47,820 nt of DNA from Caulobacteraceae bacterium (GCA_947478785.1 CANJXI010000025.1:1-47820); one strand, 5' to 3'; positions 35,689-44,959 are shown, counted from the first letter of the stretch. The notes: generated by a model not told the origin, from the letters alone. Made by a program: numbers and translations.

Positions 35689-37545
35689 ATGAGTGATGTC
35701 GGGGTCGAGCCGCAGATCGAAGGGCGGCCCACCGCGGGCGCGGCCCTGGCCCAGCAGATCGACGAGGCCGCCGAGCGCCGCGCCAAGAGCCGCAACGTCC
35801 GCGCGCTGGGCCGGCTGGTCCCGTTCATCGCCGCCCACCGTGTCGACGCCGTGGCGGCGGGCGCCTTCCTGGTGGTCGCGGCCGGCGCCAGCCTTGGCCT
35901 CACCGGCGCGGTGCGCCTGCTGGTCGATCACCTGACCGGCGCCCAGGCGGCCCACGCCACAGGAGCGACCCTGGCGCCGTGGTTCTGGCTGCTGGCCGGG
36001 GTGGCGCTGGCGCTCGCCCTGTCCTCGGCGTTCCGGTATTTCTTTGTCACCAAGCTGGGGGAGCGGATCGTCGCCGACCTGCGCAAGGCGACCTACGCCC
36101 ACATCCTGTCGCTGGACCCGGCGTTCTTCCTGGTCACCCGCACCGGCGAGGTCCTGTCGAGGCTGACCACCGACATCCAGATCGTCGAGAACCTGCTCAC
36201 CACCTCGATTTCGGTGTCGCTGCGCAACCTGCTCATGCTGATCGGCGGGGTCGCCTTCATGGTGGTGGTCAGCCCGCGGATGACGGGGCTGATCCTCATC
36301 ACCTTCCCGGTGGTGATCGCACCGCTGTTCCTGTTCGGCCGCCGCGTGCGCAAGCTGACCGCCTCGACCCAGGACCAGTTCGCCCAGGCGATCGGCAACG
36401 CCGGCGAGACCCTGGATGCGCTGGAGGTCGTCCAGGCCTTCGGCCGCGAGGCCGCCGGCGCCCGCAGCTTCGGCGATGCGGTGGAGGCCTCCTTCCGCAC
36501 CTCGCTTCGGCGGATGACCGCGCGCGCGGTCATGACGGCGGCGGTGATCGGGCTGGTGTTCGGCGGAGTCGTCTGGATCATCTGGCTGGGCGTCAACAGC
36601 GCGCTGAACCACGAACTCACCTGGGGCACCCTCTTCCAGTTCGCCCTGCTGGCCGTGATGGCGGCGGGCGCGGTGGGCGCGCTAGGGGAATCCTGGGGCG
36701 ACGTGCAGAAGGCGGCCGGCGCCATGGAGCGGGTGTCGGAACTGCTGGCGGCCGAGCCCAGCATCAAGGCGCCGGTCCCGCACCGCGCCCTGCCCAGGCC
36801 CTCGCGCGGCGAGGCGGTGCTGGAGGACGTGACCTTCGCCTACCCCGCCCGGCCCGACCTGCCGGCGCTGAAGGGGTTCAGCCTGCAGGTCCGCTCCGGC
36901 GAGCGGGTGGCCCTGGTGGGTCCGTCCGGGGCCGGCAAGAGCACGGTGTTCCGCCTGCTGCTGCGGTTCTACGACCCGCAGGCCGGCCGGGTGCTGGTGG
37001 ACGGCGTGGACCTGCGCGAGGCCGACCCGGCCGAGGCCCGGGCGCGCATGGCGCTGGTCGCCCAGGACTCACCGCTGTTCTCGGGCTCGGCGCTGGAGAA
37101 CGTCCGCTTCGGCCGCGAGGACGCCAGTCTGCAGGACGTCCAGGCGGCCATCCGCGCCGCCCAGGCCGAGGCCTTCATCGCGGCCCTGCCGCAGGGCATC
37201 GAGACCCCGGTCGGCGAACGCGCCCGCAGCCTCTCGGGCGGCCAGCGCCAGCGGCTGGCCATCGCCCGCGCCCTGGTCCGCCAGGCGCCCATCCTGCTGC
37301 TCGACGAGGCCACCAGCGCGCTGGACGCCGAGAACGAGCGCCTGGTGCAGCGCGCCCTGGACGAGGCCATGACCGGCCGCACCACGCTGGTTATCGCCCA
37401 CCGCCTGGCCACCGTGCTCAAGGCCGACCGCATCGTGGTGATGGACGACGGCCGGGTGGTCGAACAGGGGACACACGCCGAACTGGTCGCCCGCAACGGC
37501 CTCTACGCGCGCCTGGCCTCACTGCAGTTCGGCCAGGCGGCCTGA
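35689..37545 (+). CDS. ABC exporter with fused membrane and ATPase domains (MsbA/multidrug type)
   Basis: This 618-residue half-transporter works as a dimer. Six membrane helices span about residues 45-320. The ATPase domain (about 365-610) has Walker A GPSGAGKST, the Q-loop in LVAQDSPLFSGS, signature LSGGQRQR, Walker B ILLLDEATSALD and H-loop IAHRLATV. The subfamily is that of MsbA-like and multidrug or lipid exporters; the cargo cannot be told from sequence. The N-terminus has a polar extension of about 35 residues. It converges on the inositol monophosphatase gene with ten bases between the stops and is divergent from rpmE. Confidence 0.9.
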   Translation: MSDVGVEPQIEGRPTAGAALAQQIDEAAERRAKSRNVRALGRLVPFIAAHRVDAVAAGAFLVVAAGASLGLTGAVRLLVDHLTGAQAAHATGATLAPWFWLLAGVALALALSSAFRYFFVTKLGERIVADLRKATYAHILSLDPAFFLVTRTGEVLSRLTTDIQIVENLLTTSISVSLRNLLMLIGGVAFMVVVSPRMTGLILITFPVVIAPLFLFGRRVRKLTASTQDQFAQAIGNAGETLDALEVVQAFGREAAGARSFGDAVEASFRTSLRRMTARAVMTAAVIGLVFGGVVWIIWLGVNSALNHELTWGTLFQFALLAVMAAGAVGALGESWGDVQKAAGAMERVSELLAAEPSIKAPVPHRALPRPSRGEAVLEDVTFAYPARPDLPALKGFSLQVRSGERVALVGPSGAGKSTVFRLLLRFYDPQAGRVLVDGVDLREADPAEARARMALVAQDSPLFSGSALENVRFGREDASLQDVQAAIRAAQAEAFIAALPQGIETPVGERARSLSGGQRQRLAIARALVRQAPILLLDEATSALDAENERLVQRALDEAMTGRTTLVIAHRLATVLKADRIVVMDDGRVVEQGTHAELVARNGLYARLASLQFGQAA

Positions 37546-37555
37546 GCCGCTGAGG

Positions 37556-38350
37556 TCAGCGGGCCTGGCGCAGGCGCTCCAGGAGCTGGGGCTGGAGCTC
37601 CAGGTTGCCGGCGCAGACGGAGCCGCGTTCCAGCACCCGCTCCTCGCCGTCGCAATCGGTGACCCGCCCGCCGGCCTCGGTGACCAGCAGGATGCCCGCC
37701 CCGATGTCCCAGGCCTTCAGGTCGCGTTCCCAGTAAGCGTCGTAGCGTCCGGCCGCGACCCAGGCGAGATCCAGGGCCGCCGAGCCGAACCGGCGCACGC
37801 CGGCGACCCGCTGGCTGACCTGGTGCAGTTCCTTGAGGAAGGTGGCGTGCTGGCCGTGGCCCAGGAACGGGATGCCGGTGGCCAGCACCGCCTCGTCCAT
37901 CCGCGTCCGGGCCGCGACCCGCAGCCGCTTGTCGTTGACGAAGGCGCCCTTGCCCTTCTCGGCCCAGAACAGCTCGTTGCTGACCGGGTTGAAGGTCACC
38001 GCCGCCACCACCGCGCCCTCGCGCTGTAGGGCGATGTTGATCGCGAAATGCGGGATGGCGTGCAGGAAGTTGGTGGTGCCGTCCAGCGGGTCGACGATCC
38101 AGGTGTGGGTCTTGTCGGTCCCCTCGATCATCCCGCGCTCCTCGCCCAGGAAGCCGTAGCCGGGACGGGCCTTGGTCAGCATCTCGAAGATGGTCTGCTC
38201 GGCCTTCAGGTCGGCGGCGGAGACGAAGTCGGCCGGCGCCTTCTTGGCGACCTGCAGCTCGGCCAGTTCGCCGAAGTCGCGGTTCAGGCCGCGCGCCGCC
38301 TTGCGCGCGGCGTCGGACATGACCTTCAGGAGGGCGGACTGGGTGCTCAC
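37556..38350 (-). CDS. suhB: Inositol monophosphatase family protein (SuhB-like)
   Basis: This 264-residue Mg-dependent phosphatase has the three metal-site motifs: GFLGEERG, WIVDPLDGTTNFLHAIPHF and DLKAWDIGAGILLVTEAGG. It would dephosphorylate inositol phosphate or related sugar phosphates. In E. coli SuhB also binds NusA in the antitermination complex for rRNA, a role I cannot test here. The start is GTG 38350 with no strong ribosome site. Confidence 0.92.
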   Translation of the reverse strand: MSTQSALLKVMSDAARKAARGLNRDFGELAELQVAKKAPADFVSAADLKAEQTIFEMLTKARPGYGFLGEERGMIEGTDKTHTWIVDPLDGTTNFLHAIPHFAINIALQREGAVVAAVTFNPVSNELFWAEKGKGAFVNDKRLRVAARTRMDEAVLATGIPFLGHGQHATFLKELHQVSQRVAGVRRFGSAALDLAWVAAGRYDAYWERDLKAWDIGAGILLVTEAGGRVTDCDGEERVLERGSVCAGNLELQPQLLERLRQAR

Positions 38351-38423
38351 GGTGGCAAAGATCTCGGGGCGTCTAGAGGGCGCGGAACCTAGTCGCGGGA
38401 GACCCCATAAGCAAGGCGAGGCG

Positions 38424-39074
38424 TCAGGCGCGCTCGGCCAACCCTTTGGCGATCTCGGCGTTGAGGGCCTTCACGGCGGCGGCCGGGCCATCACCATGGG
38501 CCCACACGCCCGCGGAGACGGCCAGGAAGTCGGCGCCGGCCGTGGCCAGGCCGGCGGCCGTCTGCACGGTGATCCCGCCGATGGCGACGCAGGGGACGAC
38601 CATGTCGTGCTGCCAGCCGGTGAGCAGCGCCGGATCGGCGCGGGTGGAGGCGTCCTTGGTCGTGGTCGGGAAGAAGGCGCCGAAGGCCACGTAGTCGGCG
38701 CCGCCCTCGGCGGCCTCCATGGCCAGGTGCAGGCTGTCGTGGCAGGTGACGCCGATCATCGCGTCTGGCCCCATGATCCGGCGAGCCTCGGCCAGCGGCA
38801 CATCGTCCTGGCCAATATGGACGCCGTCGCAGCCGGTGGCCGCCGCCAGGTCCGGCCGGTCATTGAGGATCACCGCGACCTCCCGCGACGCCGCGATCGG
38901 CGCCAGCGCATCCACACAGGCCCGCACGATGTCGTCGGAGACGTCCTTCAGACGGATCTGCAGGGCCGCGACGTCGCCGGCGTCCAGCGCATGCGCCAGG
39001 GCGCGGCCGAAGCCCGCCAGGTCGTCGAGCCTGGGCGGGGTGATCAGGTAGAGGCGACAGAGGGGAACGGCCAT
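38424..39074 (-). CDS. thiE: Thiamine phosphate synthase
   Basis: ThiE joins the pyrimidine and thiazole halves of thiamine. The 216-residue TIM-barrel protein shows [17 protein letters not shown] (the usual VQLREK strand), [37 protein letters not shown] and [13 protein letters not shown]. The QIRLKD and GVTCHDS versions differ slightly from the E. coli sequence but keep the pyrophosphate-binding residues. The related TenI protein is an alternative; the complete HIGQDD motif argues for ThiE. It follows the tiny cytochrome bd gene by 14 bases, perhaps only by chance. Confidence 0.88.
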   Translation of the reverse strand: MAVPLCRLYLITPPRLDDLAGFGRALAHALDAGDVAALQIRLKDVSDDIVRACVDALAPIAASREVAVILNDRPDLAAATGCDGVHIGQDDVPLAEARRIMGPDAMIGVTCHDSLHLAMEAAEGGADYVAFGAFFPTTTKDASTRADPALLTGWQHDMVVPCVAIGGITVQTAAGLATAGADFLAVSAGVWAHGDGPAAAVKALNAEIAKGLAERA

Positions 39075-39088
39075 GGCAGGCCTAAACC

Positions 39089-39235
39089 CTATCTGAGCAG
39101 CGCCCTCAAGAGGTAGGCGACCGAAGCCGTGCCCAGCGCCGCCGCCACGGCGAGGCCCACGAACCAGGCCAGCCGCTTCCAGAGCGGGGCCAGCGCCGCA
39201 TGCGGCTCCGGCGGCGGCTCAATGATAGCCCGCAT
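39089..39235 (-). CDS. DUF2474-like small membrane protein beside cydB
   Basis: This 48-residue protein starts at ATG 39235 inside the end of cydB (17-base overlap). It has one membrane helix ([22 protein letters not shown]) preceded by PLWKRLAWF. This pattern matches DUF2474, a family of tiny proteins placed after cydAB in many proteobacteria. By analogy with CydX and CydH, it may be a subunit that stabilises the oxidase; this has not been shown for this family to my knowledge. It is easily missed because of its length. Confidence 0.75.
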   Translation of the reverse strand: MRAIIEPPPEPHAALAPLWKRLAWFVGLAVAAALGTASVAYLLRALLR

Positions 39236-40244
39236 CGGCCCCCACCTTGCCGCGGAACAGCCAGTAGACCCACACGCTGTACCCTATGATCGCCGGCAGC
39301 AGGACGGCGGCGCCGGCCAGCAGCAGGGCCAGGGTGTTGTCCGGGTTGGCGGCCTGCCGGAAGGTCATGGAATAGGGCACGATGGCGGGGAAGAACGACA
39401 GCCCAAGCCCAAGGTAGCCCGACAGGAAGACGACCAGCGCGCCGGCAAACGGCAGGAAATGCGCGCGCCGGACCAAGCCCACCGCGAGGAGGACGAGACC
39501 GGCCGCTCCAAGCGCCGGAACCGGCAGCAGGGGCGCCAGCCTGGCGAGATCGAACGCGCCGCCCTCGAAGCCCCAGCGCGCGGCGATGCGGGGATGGACG
39601 AAGAGCGTCGCCAGGCTGACCGCCGCCAGCAGCACGGCCACCTTGGCGCCGGCGATCCAGGCCCAGCGCCGGGCCCGGCCGTGCAGCTCGTGTTCAGTCC
39701 GCCAGACCAGCCAGGTCGCGCCCAGCAGGGCGTAGCCCGCCGCCAAACCCGCGGCGACCAGCACCGAATAGGGGGTCAGCCAGTCGAAGCCGCCGCCGGC
39801 GAAGGCGCGGTCCTTCAGCGTCACCCCCTGGACGAAGCCGCCCAACACCAGGCCCTGGGCCAGGGTGGCGATAAGCGAGCCCGCCGAGAAGGCCACCGTC
39901 CAGAACGGCTTGCCGCGCGTCCGTCCGTGTAGCCGGAATTCGAAGGCGACGCCGCGCAGGATCAGGCCCAGCAGCATCAGGATGATCGGGACATAGAGCG
40001 CCGGCAGCAGGGCCGCGTAGGCATAGGGGAAGGCGGCGAACAGGCCGCCGCCGCCCAGCACCAGCCAGGTCTCGTTGCCGTCCCAGATCGGCGCCACGGT
40101 GTTCATCATCAGGTCGCGCTCGGTCGGCGTCCGGGCGAACGGGAAGAGGATGCCGATTCCCAGGTCGAAGCCGTCCAGCATCACGTACATCAGGACGGCG
40201 ATGGCCAGGAGCACGGCCCAGATCAGCGGCAGGTCGAGGGTCAC
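39219..40244 (-). CDS. cydB: Cytochrome bd oxidase subunit II
   Basis: CydB is the structural partner of CydA in the quinol oxidase of the inner membrane. The 341-residue protein has about eight to nine membrane helices, with DLPLIWAVLLAIAVLMYVMLDGFDLGIG at the start, NTVAPIWDGNETWLVLGGGGLFAAFP and the C-terminal GYSVWVYWLFRGKV. Its GTG start overlaps the cydA stop by four bases (GTGA), so the two subunits are made together. Confidence 0.96.
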   Translation of the reverse strand: MTLDLPLIWAVLLAIAVLMYVMLDGFDLGIGILFPFARTPTERDLMMNTVAPIWDGNETWLVLGGGGLFAAFPYAYAALLPALYVPIILMLLGLILRGVAFEFRLHGRTRGKPFWTVAFSAGSLIATLAQGLVLGGFVQGVTLKDRAFAGGGFDWLTPYSVLVAAGLAAGYALLGATWLVWRTEHELHGRARRWAWIAGAKVAVLLAAVSLATLFVHPRIAARWGFEGGAFDLARLAPLLPVPALGAAGLVLLAVGLVRRAHFLPFAGALVVFLSGYLGLGLSFFPAIVPYSMTFRQAANPDNTLALLLAGAAVLLPAIIGYSVWVYWLFRGKVGADAGYH

Positions 40245-41641
40245 GCGCCGGCCTCCGGCTCAGGCGGCGCCGCGGCCAGCGCATAGCCCGGCGGGCGTCC
40301 GTCGCCCATGGGCGCTTCGGTGTGCGGCGCGAGCGGGCCCGCCGCGATCAGCCGCAGGATGTAGAGCGCCCCCACGCTGAACACGACGGCGTAGATGACC
40401 ATGAAGGCGACCAGCGAGACCGAGACCTGGCCTCGGCTGACCGGCGAGACGGCGTCGGCGGTGCGCAGGACGCCGTAGATGACATAGGGCTGGCGTCCCA
40501 CCTCGGCCACGACCCAGCCCGCCACGACGGCGACGAACCCCGCCGGGCCCATGGCCACCGAGGCCCGCAGGAACCAGCGCGCGTGCTGGGGTCCGGGTCC
40601 GCGCCAACAGAGCCAGGCGCCCCAGAGCCCGAGGCCGATCATCGCCACGCCCAGGCCGACCATCACCCGGAACGCCCAGAAGACGATGAACACCGGCGGG
40701 CGGTCCTGGGGCGCGAAGGCCTTCAGCCCCTTGATCTCAGCCTTGGCGTCGCCGGCGGTGATCCAGCTTCCGAGCCTGGGGATCGAGACCTCGAAACGGT
40801 TGCCCACCGCCGCCCGGTCCGGCCATGCCACGATGTGGAACGGCTGTTCCGTGCGCGTCTCCCAGAAGGCCTCGATGGCCGCCAGCTTGGCGGGTTGCAC
40901 ATGCAGCACCTGCTTGCCGGACGCGTCGCCGACCAGGAGCTGCAGCGGGGCGGCGATGGCGAACATGCCGATGGCCATCTTCAGCGCGATGCAGGACTCC
41001 GTCTCCTCGGCGTCCTTCAGCAGCCGCCAGGCCGACGCCGCGCCCACCGAAAGCGCCGTGGTGAGGTAGGCGGCCAGCACCATGTGCTCGAGCCGGGTGG
41101 GGAAGGTCGGCGAGAAGATCACCGCCATCCATGAGGTCGCGCGCAGCGTCCCGTCGGCCAGTTGCGCGAACCCGCTCGGGTGCTGCATCCAGCTGTTGGC
41201 CGAGACGATCCAGAAGGCCGAGGTCAGGGTGCCCAGGGCCACCAGGACGGTGGCCGCGAAGTGCAGTTTCGGCCCTACCTTTCGCCAGCCGAACAGCATC
41301 ACGCCCAGGAAGCTGGCCTCCAGGAAGAAGGCCGCCAGCACCTCGAAGGCCAGCAGCGGCCCGATGACCGGCGAGGCCTTGACCGCATAGACGCTCCAGT
41401 TCGTGCCGATCTCGTAGGACATCACCACGCCGGAGACGACGCCCATGCCGAACGAGATGGCGAAGATCTTGATCCAGAACAGATAAAGCCGCTGGAAAGC
41501 CGCGTTCCCGGTGGCCTGCCACAGCCCCTCGAGCACCGCCAGGAAGCTCGCCAGCCCGATGGTGAAGCTCGGGAAGATAATGTGGAACGCAATGGTGAAG
41601 GCGAACTGCAGGCGCGACAGCAGAAGCGCGTCGAAATCCAT
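40241..41641 (-). CDS. cydA: Cytochrome bd oxidase subunit I, short Q-loop (CIO) type
   Basis: CydA oxidises quinol and reduces oxygen to water with hemes b558, b595 and d, without pumping protons. The 466-residue protein starts MDFDALLLSRLQFAFTIAFHIIFPSF, with the b595 ligand His20. It has RLEHMVLAAYL with a second heme histidine and GRQPYVIYGVLRT for the quinol side. The Q-loop is short, as in the cyanide-insensitive CioA branch. The gene is divergent from bfd. The 194-base gap has a Fur-box-like site close to bfd, but no clear FNR or FixK box for cydA. Confidence 0.96.
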   Translation of the reverse strand: MDFDALLLSRLQFAFTIAFHIIFPSFTIGLASFLAVLEGLWQATGNAAFQRLYLFWIKIFAISFGMGVVSGVVMSYEIGTNWSVYAVKASPVIGPLLAFEVLAAFFLEASFLGVMLFGWRKVGPKLHFAATVLVALGTLTSAFWIVSANSWMQHPSGFAQLADGTLRATSWMAVIFSPTFPTRLEHMVLAAYLTTALSVGAASAWRLLKDAEETESCIALKMAIGMFAIAAPLQLLVGDASGKQVLHVQPAKLAAIEAFWETRTEQPFHIVAWPDRAAVGNRFEVSIPRLGSWITAGDAKAEIKGLKAFAPQDRPPVFIVFWAFRVMVGLGVAMIGLGLWGAWLCWRGPGPQHARWFLRASVAMGPAGFVAVVAGWVVAEVGRQPYVIYGVLRTADAVSPVSRGQVSVSLVAFMVIYAVVFSVGALYILRLIAAGPLAPHTEAPMGDGRPPGYALAAAPPEPEAGA

Positions 41642-41761
41642 GGCCCGGCCTCGAACGACGACGCCCGGTCGCGGACAGCGTCTCCCGCGGTCAACAACGC
41701 CCCAGTGAAGCCTCCGGCCATGTGGCAGACGGTCGCGGAAGCTCCACGGGGCGGCGATTCA

Positions 41762-41781
41762 TTTGCGAATGACTTGCAAAC
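41762..41781 (+). promoter_or_regulatory. Fur-box-like site upstream of bfd
   Basis: TTTGCGAATGACTTGCAAAC combines TTTGC and GCAAA half-sites. A 17-base version recurs at 42044-42060 with 15 identities. It is placed 55 bases before bfd, an iron-storage gene normally under Fur or Irr control. Confidence 0.5.
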
Positions 41782-41835
41782 GCGTTCGCAACTGGTATCA
41801 ATGATGCAGGCAGGTTCAGGGAGCGCCCCGGGGTC

Positions 41836-42021
41836 ATGTACGTCTGCAACTGCAACGGCATCCGCGAACGTCAGGTCCGCGCGGCGATTTCCGCCGGCGC
41901 GACCCGTCCCGCCCAGATCTTCAAGGCCTGCGGCAGCCGCGCCCAATGCGCCCGCTGCGTCTGCGACATGCGCCAGATTCTCGACGAAGAGCGCGAAGCG
42001 CTCCGCTACGCCGCCGAGTAG
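41836..42021 (+). CDS. bfd: Bacterioferritin-associated ferredoxin
   Basis: Bfd is a small 2Fe-2S protein that passes electrons to bacterioferritin so that stored iron can be released. The 61-residue protein has the unusual ligand pattern CNC near the start (residues 4 and 6) and CARC with CVC near residue 40, and the helix-turn-helix-like fold typical of the family. It precedes bfr by 107 bases, and both are preceded by Fur-box-like sites. Confidence 0.94.
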   Translation: MYVCNCNGIRERQVRAAISAGATRPAQIFKACGSRAQCARCVCDMRQILDEEREALRYAAE

Positions 42022-42043
42022 ATTCCGCCGCGCCCGCGCGAGC

Positions 42044-42060
42044 GCAAATCACTTGCAAAC
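42044..42060 (+). promoter_or_regulatory. Fur-box-like site between bfd and bfr
   Basis: GCAAATCACTTGCAAAC matches the bfd site at 15 of 17 positions. It lies 68 bases before the bfr start, so bfr may have its own iron-controlled promoter. Confidence 0.5.
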
Positions 42061-42128
42061 ATAGGCTTTGACTTCGCGTCCGCCTCGGCATGAGGGTCGG
42101 CGTTCGGGGATTCGTTGGAGACACGAAC

Positions 42129-42611
42129 ATGCAAGGCGATGTAGCGATCATTCGGATCCTGAACCAGGTGCTCACCAACGAACTCACCTCGGTAAACCAG
42201 TATTTCCTGCACGCGCGGATTTACGAGAACTGGGGCCTCAAGCGCCTGGGCAAGGCCGTCTATGACGAGTCCATCGGCGAGATGAAACACGCCGACAAGC
42301 TCATCAAGCGGATCCTTTTCCTCGATGGCCTGCCCAACCTGCAGGACCTGCACAAGCTCAAGATCGGCGAGACCGTCAGCGAAAGCCTGGCCGCCGACCT
42401 GTCGCTGGAAGTGGGCGGGCGGGTCGCCCTGCTGGAAGGCGTCAAGCAATGCGAACTGGCCCAGGACTATGTCTCGCGCGATCTGCTGACCGACATCCTG
42501 GTGGACACCGAGGACCACATCGACTTCCTGGAAACCCAGGTCGCGCTGCTCAAGTCGCTCGGCGAACAGAACTACCTGCAAAGCGCCATGGGCGAACTGC
42601 CCGACAGCTAG
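42129..42611 (+). CDS. bfr: Bacterioferritin
   Basis: Bacterioferritin is a 24-subunit shell that oxidises and stores iron. The 160-residue protein has the ferroxidase ligands in [14 protein letters not shown] (Glu18), [15 protein letters not shown] (Glu51, His54), the Glu of CELAQDY and TEDHIDFLE. The heme ligand Met52 is present, so it is a heme-binding true Bfr. ATG 42129 (MQGDVAII) has GGAG eight bases upstream; the longer frame from 42090 lacks homology. Confidence 0.96.
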   Translation: MQGDVAIIRILNQVLTNELTSVNQYFLHARIYENWGLKRLGKAVYDESIGEMKHADKLIKRILFLDGLPNLQDLHKLKIGETVSESLAADLSLEVGGRVALLEGVKQCELAQDYVSRDLLTDILVDTEDHIDFLETQVALLKSLGEQNYLQSAMGELPDS

Positions 42612-42669
42612 GGCCGGAACCGCCGGCGCGGTAAGGGGATTTCCCGGACGGGAAGAGCGGGAGTCAGGC

Positions 42670-43227
42670 ATGCGCAGCAATCCAGTCCGGGCGGCGGTCG
42701 ACAGCGTCGCCAACAGCCGCGGGCGGTCGATGCGGCATGTGCTGGTGGGCCTGGGACTCACCGCCGGGGCCGTGGCCCTGTCGGCGCTGATCGCCCGGAT
42801 GAACGCGCCGACACCCGACAACCCCGAGATCTATTCCGACTATGAGGAGCTGGCGCAGCCCGACCTGAAGCCGCCGCCCAGGGTCTTCGCCATGGTCTGG
42901 CCGCCGCTGTTCATGGCGCTGACCCTGTCGGGCCTGCGCATCTGGAACGCGCCGGCGAGCGCGGCGCGCACCCAGGCGCTCACCCTGTGGGGCGCGGTTC
43001 AGGCGCTTAACGCCGTCTGGATGGCGCTTGGGCCCAGGCGGCTGGGCGGCCAGCTGTCCGCCGCCGTCGCCTCCCTGGGGACAGCCGCGGCCTATGTCTG
43101 GCGCGCGCGCCGGGTCGATCCGCCCGCCGCCAACATGGTCGCGCCCTACGTCGGCTGGATCGGCTTCGCCAACGTGCTGACCGAGGAGCTGTGGCGCAAG
43201 AACCCCGAAGCGCGGACGATGCACTGA
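42670..43227 (+). CDS. TspO/MBR family protein
   Basis: This 185-residue membrane protein has about five helices. The C-terminal APYVGWIGFANVLTEELWRKNP is the strongest match to the TspO/MBR family, and PPPRVFAMVWPPLFMALTLSGLRIW corresponds to the PxWxFxPVW region. TspO proteins bind porphyrins and are linked to tetrapyrrole or stress control; here several aromatic positions differ, so ligand binding is uncertain. ATG 42670 has GGGAG six bases upstream. The neighbouring bacterioferritin fits a heme or iron theme, but this may be chance. Confidence 0.78.
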   Translation: MRSNPVRAAVDSVANSRGRSMRHVLVGLGLTAGAVALSALIARMNAPTPDNPEIYSDYEELAQPDLKPPPRVFAMVWPPLFMALTLSGLRIWNAPASAARTQALTLWGAVQALNAVWMALGPRRLGGQLSAAVASLGTAAAYVWRARRVDPPAANMVAPYVGWIGFANVLTEELWRKNPEARTMH

Positions 43228-43297
43228 CGCCTTCCCCCGCACCGGGGGAACACCTAAGCTCCGCCGAAATGGGACAGGCCTTCGGGGGAACGGGCGG

Positions 43298-44947
43298 ATG
43301 ACGACGGCGGACACGCGCGCGGGCGGACAATCCAACAGGCTCGTGATCGCCGGCGCCTCGATGGGCACGGTCTTCGAGTGGTACGACTTCTACCTCTACG
43401 GCTCGCTGGCCGGCTTCATCACCGAGCACTTCTTCTCCGCCGTCAACGCCACCACCGGCTACATCTTCGCGCTGATGGCCTTCGCCGCCGGCTTCGCGGT
43501 GAGGCCGTTCGGGGCGATCGTGTTCGGTCGCCTGGGCGACCTGTGGGGCCGCAAGAACACCTTCCTGGTCACCATGCTGCTTATGGGGCTCTCGACCTTC
43601 GTGGTCGGCCTGCTGCCCGGCTACGACCAGATCGGGGTCACCGCGCCCATCGCGCTCGTGGTCATGCGGCTGATCCAGGGCCTGGCCCTGGGCGGCGAGT
43701 ATGGCGGAGCGGCCACCTACGTGGCCGAGCACGCGCCGGCCGGCAAGCGCGGGCTCTACACCAGCTGGATCCAGACCACGGCGACCTTCGGCCTGTTCCT
43801 CAGCCTGATCGTCATCATCGTCGTGCGCACCCAGTTGGGAGAGCCGGCCTTCAAGGCCTGGGGCTGGCGGATCCCGTTCCTGGTGTCGGTGCTGTTGCTG
43901 GGGGTTTCCCTGTGGATCCGCCTGCGGCTGAACGAGAGCCCGGTGTTCCAGAAGATGGTCGACGAGGGGACCACGTCGAAGGCGCCGCTCACCGAGAGCT
44001 TCGCGCGCTGGCCGAACCTCAAGCTCGTGCTGCTGGCGCTGGCGGGCCTGACCGCCGGCCAGGCGGTGGTCTGGTACACAGGCCAGTTCTACGCGCTGTT
44101 CTTCCTGGAGAAGACGCTGAAGGTCGACGGCCTGCTGACCAACGCCCTGGTCGCCGTGGCCCTGATCCTCGGCACGCCGTTCTTCGTGGTCTTCGGCTGG
44201 CTCTCCGACAGGATCGGCCGCAAGCCGATCATCCTGGCGGGCTGCCTGCTGGCGGTGCTGACCTATTTCCCGATCTTCAAGGCGCTGACCGTCGCCGCCA
44301 ACCCGGCGCTGGCCCAGGCGGCCGCATCGGCGCCCGTCACCGTCGTCGCCGACCCGGCCGACTGCGCCTTCCAGTTCGATCCCGTCGGCAAGCAGGTTTT
44401 CGCGTCGTCGTGCGACCTGGCCAAGTCGGCGCTGGCAACCGCCGGCGTCAGCTACGCCAACCAGGCCGCGGCGCTCGGAACCATCGCCGTGGTCAGGATC
44501 GGCGCCGCCGAGGTCGCGAGTTTCCGGGGTGAGGCCTTGCCGCCCGGCGAGCTGAAGACCGCCAAGGCCGCCTGGACCAGGGCCCTCACCGAGCGCCTGA
44601 AGGCGGCCGGCTATCCGCCTAAGGCCGATCCCGCGAGGATGGACAAGCCCCTGGTGGTGGGCCTGCTCTGGCTGCTCGTGCTCTATGTGACCATGGTCTA
44701 CGGACCGATCGCCGCGGCTCTGGTGGAGATGTTCCCGGCCCGCATCCGCTACACCTCGATGAGCCTGCCCTACCACATCGGCAACGGCTGGTTCGGCGGC
44801 TTCCTGCCCACCACCGCCTTCGCCATGGTCGCCGCCACGGGGGACATCTACTACGGCCTCTGGTATCCGATCGTGGTGGCGGCGGTGACGTTCCTGGTCG
44901 GCCTTTTCCTGGTCAAGGAAATGCGCGGCGCCGACATCGAGGCCTGA
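43298..44947 (+). CDS. MFS transporter of the MHS family with a large soluble insert
   Basis: This 549-residue metabolite:proton symporter has MGTVFEWYDFYLYGSLAGF in helix 1, FGRLGDLWGRKNTFL in loop 2-3, LALGGEYGGAATYVAEHAP and ESPVFQKM, all typical of the MHS (ProP/ShiA/KgtP) branch. An extra hydrophilic stretch of about 120 residues (about 330-455) interrupts the second half before MDKPLVVGLLWLLVLY. It contains two cysteines (356 and 372). The substrate is unknown, probably an organic acid. It is followed by an SDR gene after 12 bases and a second transporter, forming an operon. Confidence 0.88.
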   Translation: MTTADTRAGGQSNRLVIAGASMGTVFEWYDFYLYGSLAGFITEHFFSAVNATTGYIFALMAFAAGFAVRPFGAIVFGRLGDLWGRKNTFLVTMLLMGLSTFVVGLLPGYDQIGVTAPIALVVMRLIQGLALGGEYGGAATYVAEHAPAGKRGLYTSWIQTTATFGLFLSLIVIIVVRTQLGEPAFKAWGWRIPFLVSVLLLGVSLWIRLRLNESPVFQKMVDEGTTSKAPLTESFARWPNLKLVLLALAGLTAGQAVVWYTGQFYALFFLEKTLKVDGLLTNALVAVALILGTPFFVVFGWLSDRIGRKPIILAGCLLAVLTYFPIFKALTVAANPALAQAAASAPVTVVADPADCAFQFDPVGKQVFASSCDLAKSALATAGVSYANQAAALGTIAVVRIGAAEVASFRGEALPPGELKTAKAAWTRALTERLKAAGYPPKADPARMDKPLVVGLLWLLVLYVTMVYGPIAAALVEMFPARIRYTSMSLPYHIGNGWFGGFLPTTAFAMVAATGDIYYGLWYPIVVAAVTFLVGLFLVKEMRGADIEA

Positions 44948-44959
44948 CGCCGCGTTCCG

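Noticed and set aside
41642..41835. FNR/FixK box for cydAB.
   Set aside because: No TTGAT-N4-ATCAA-type palindrome with both halves is present; ATCAAT near 41800 is a lone half.
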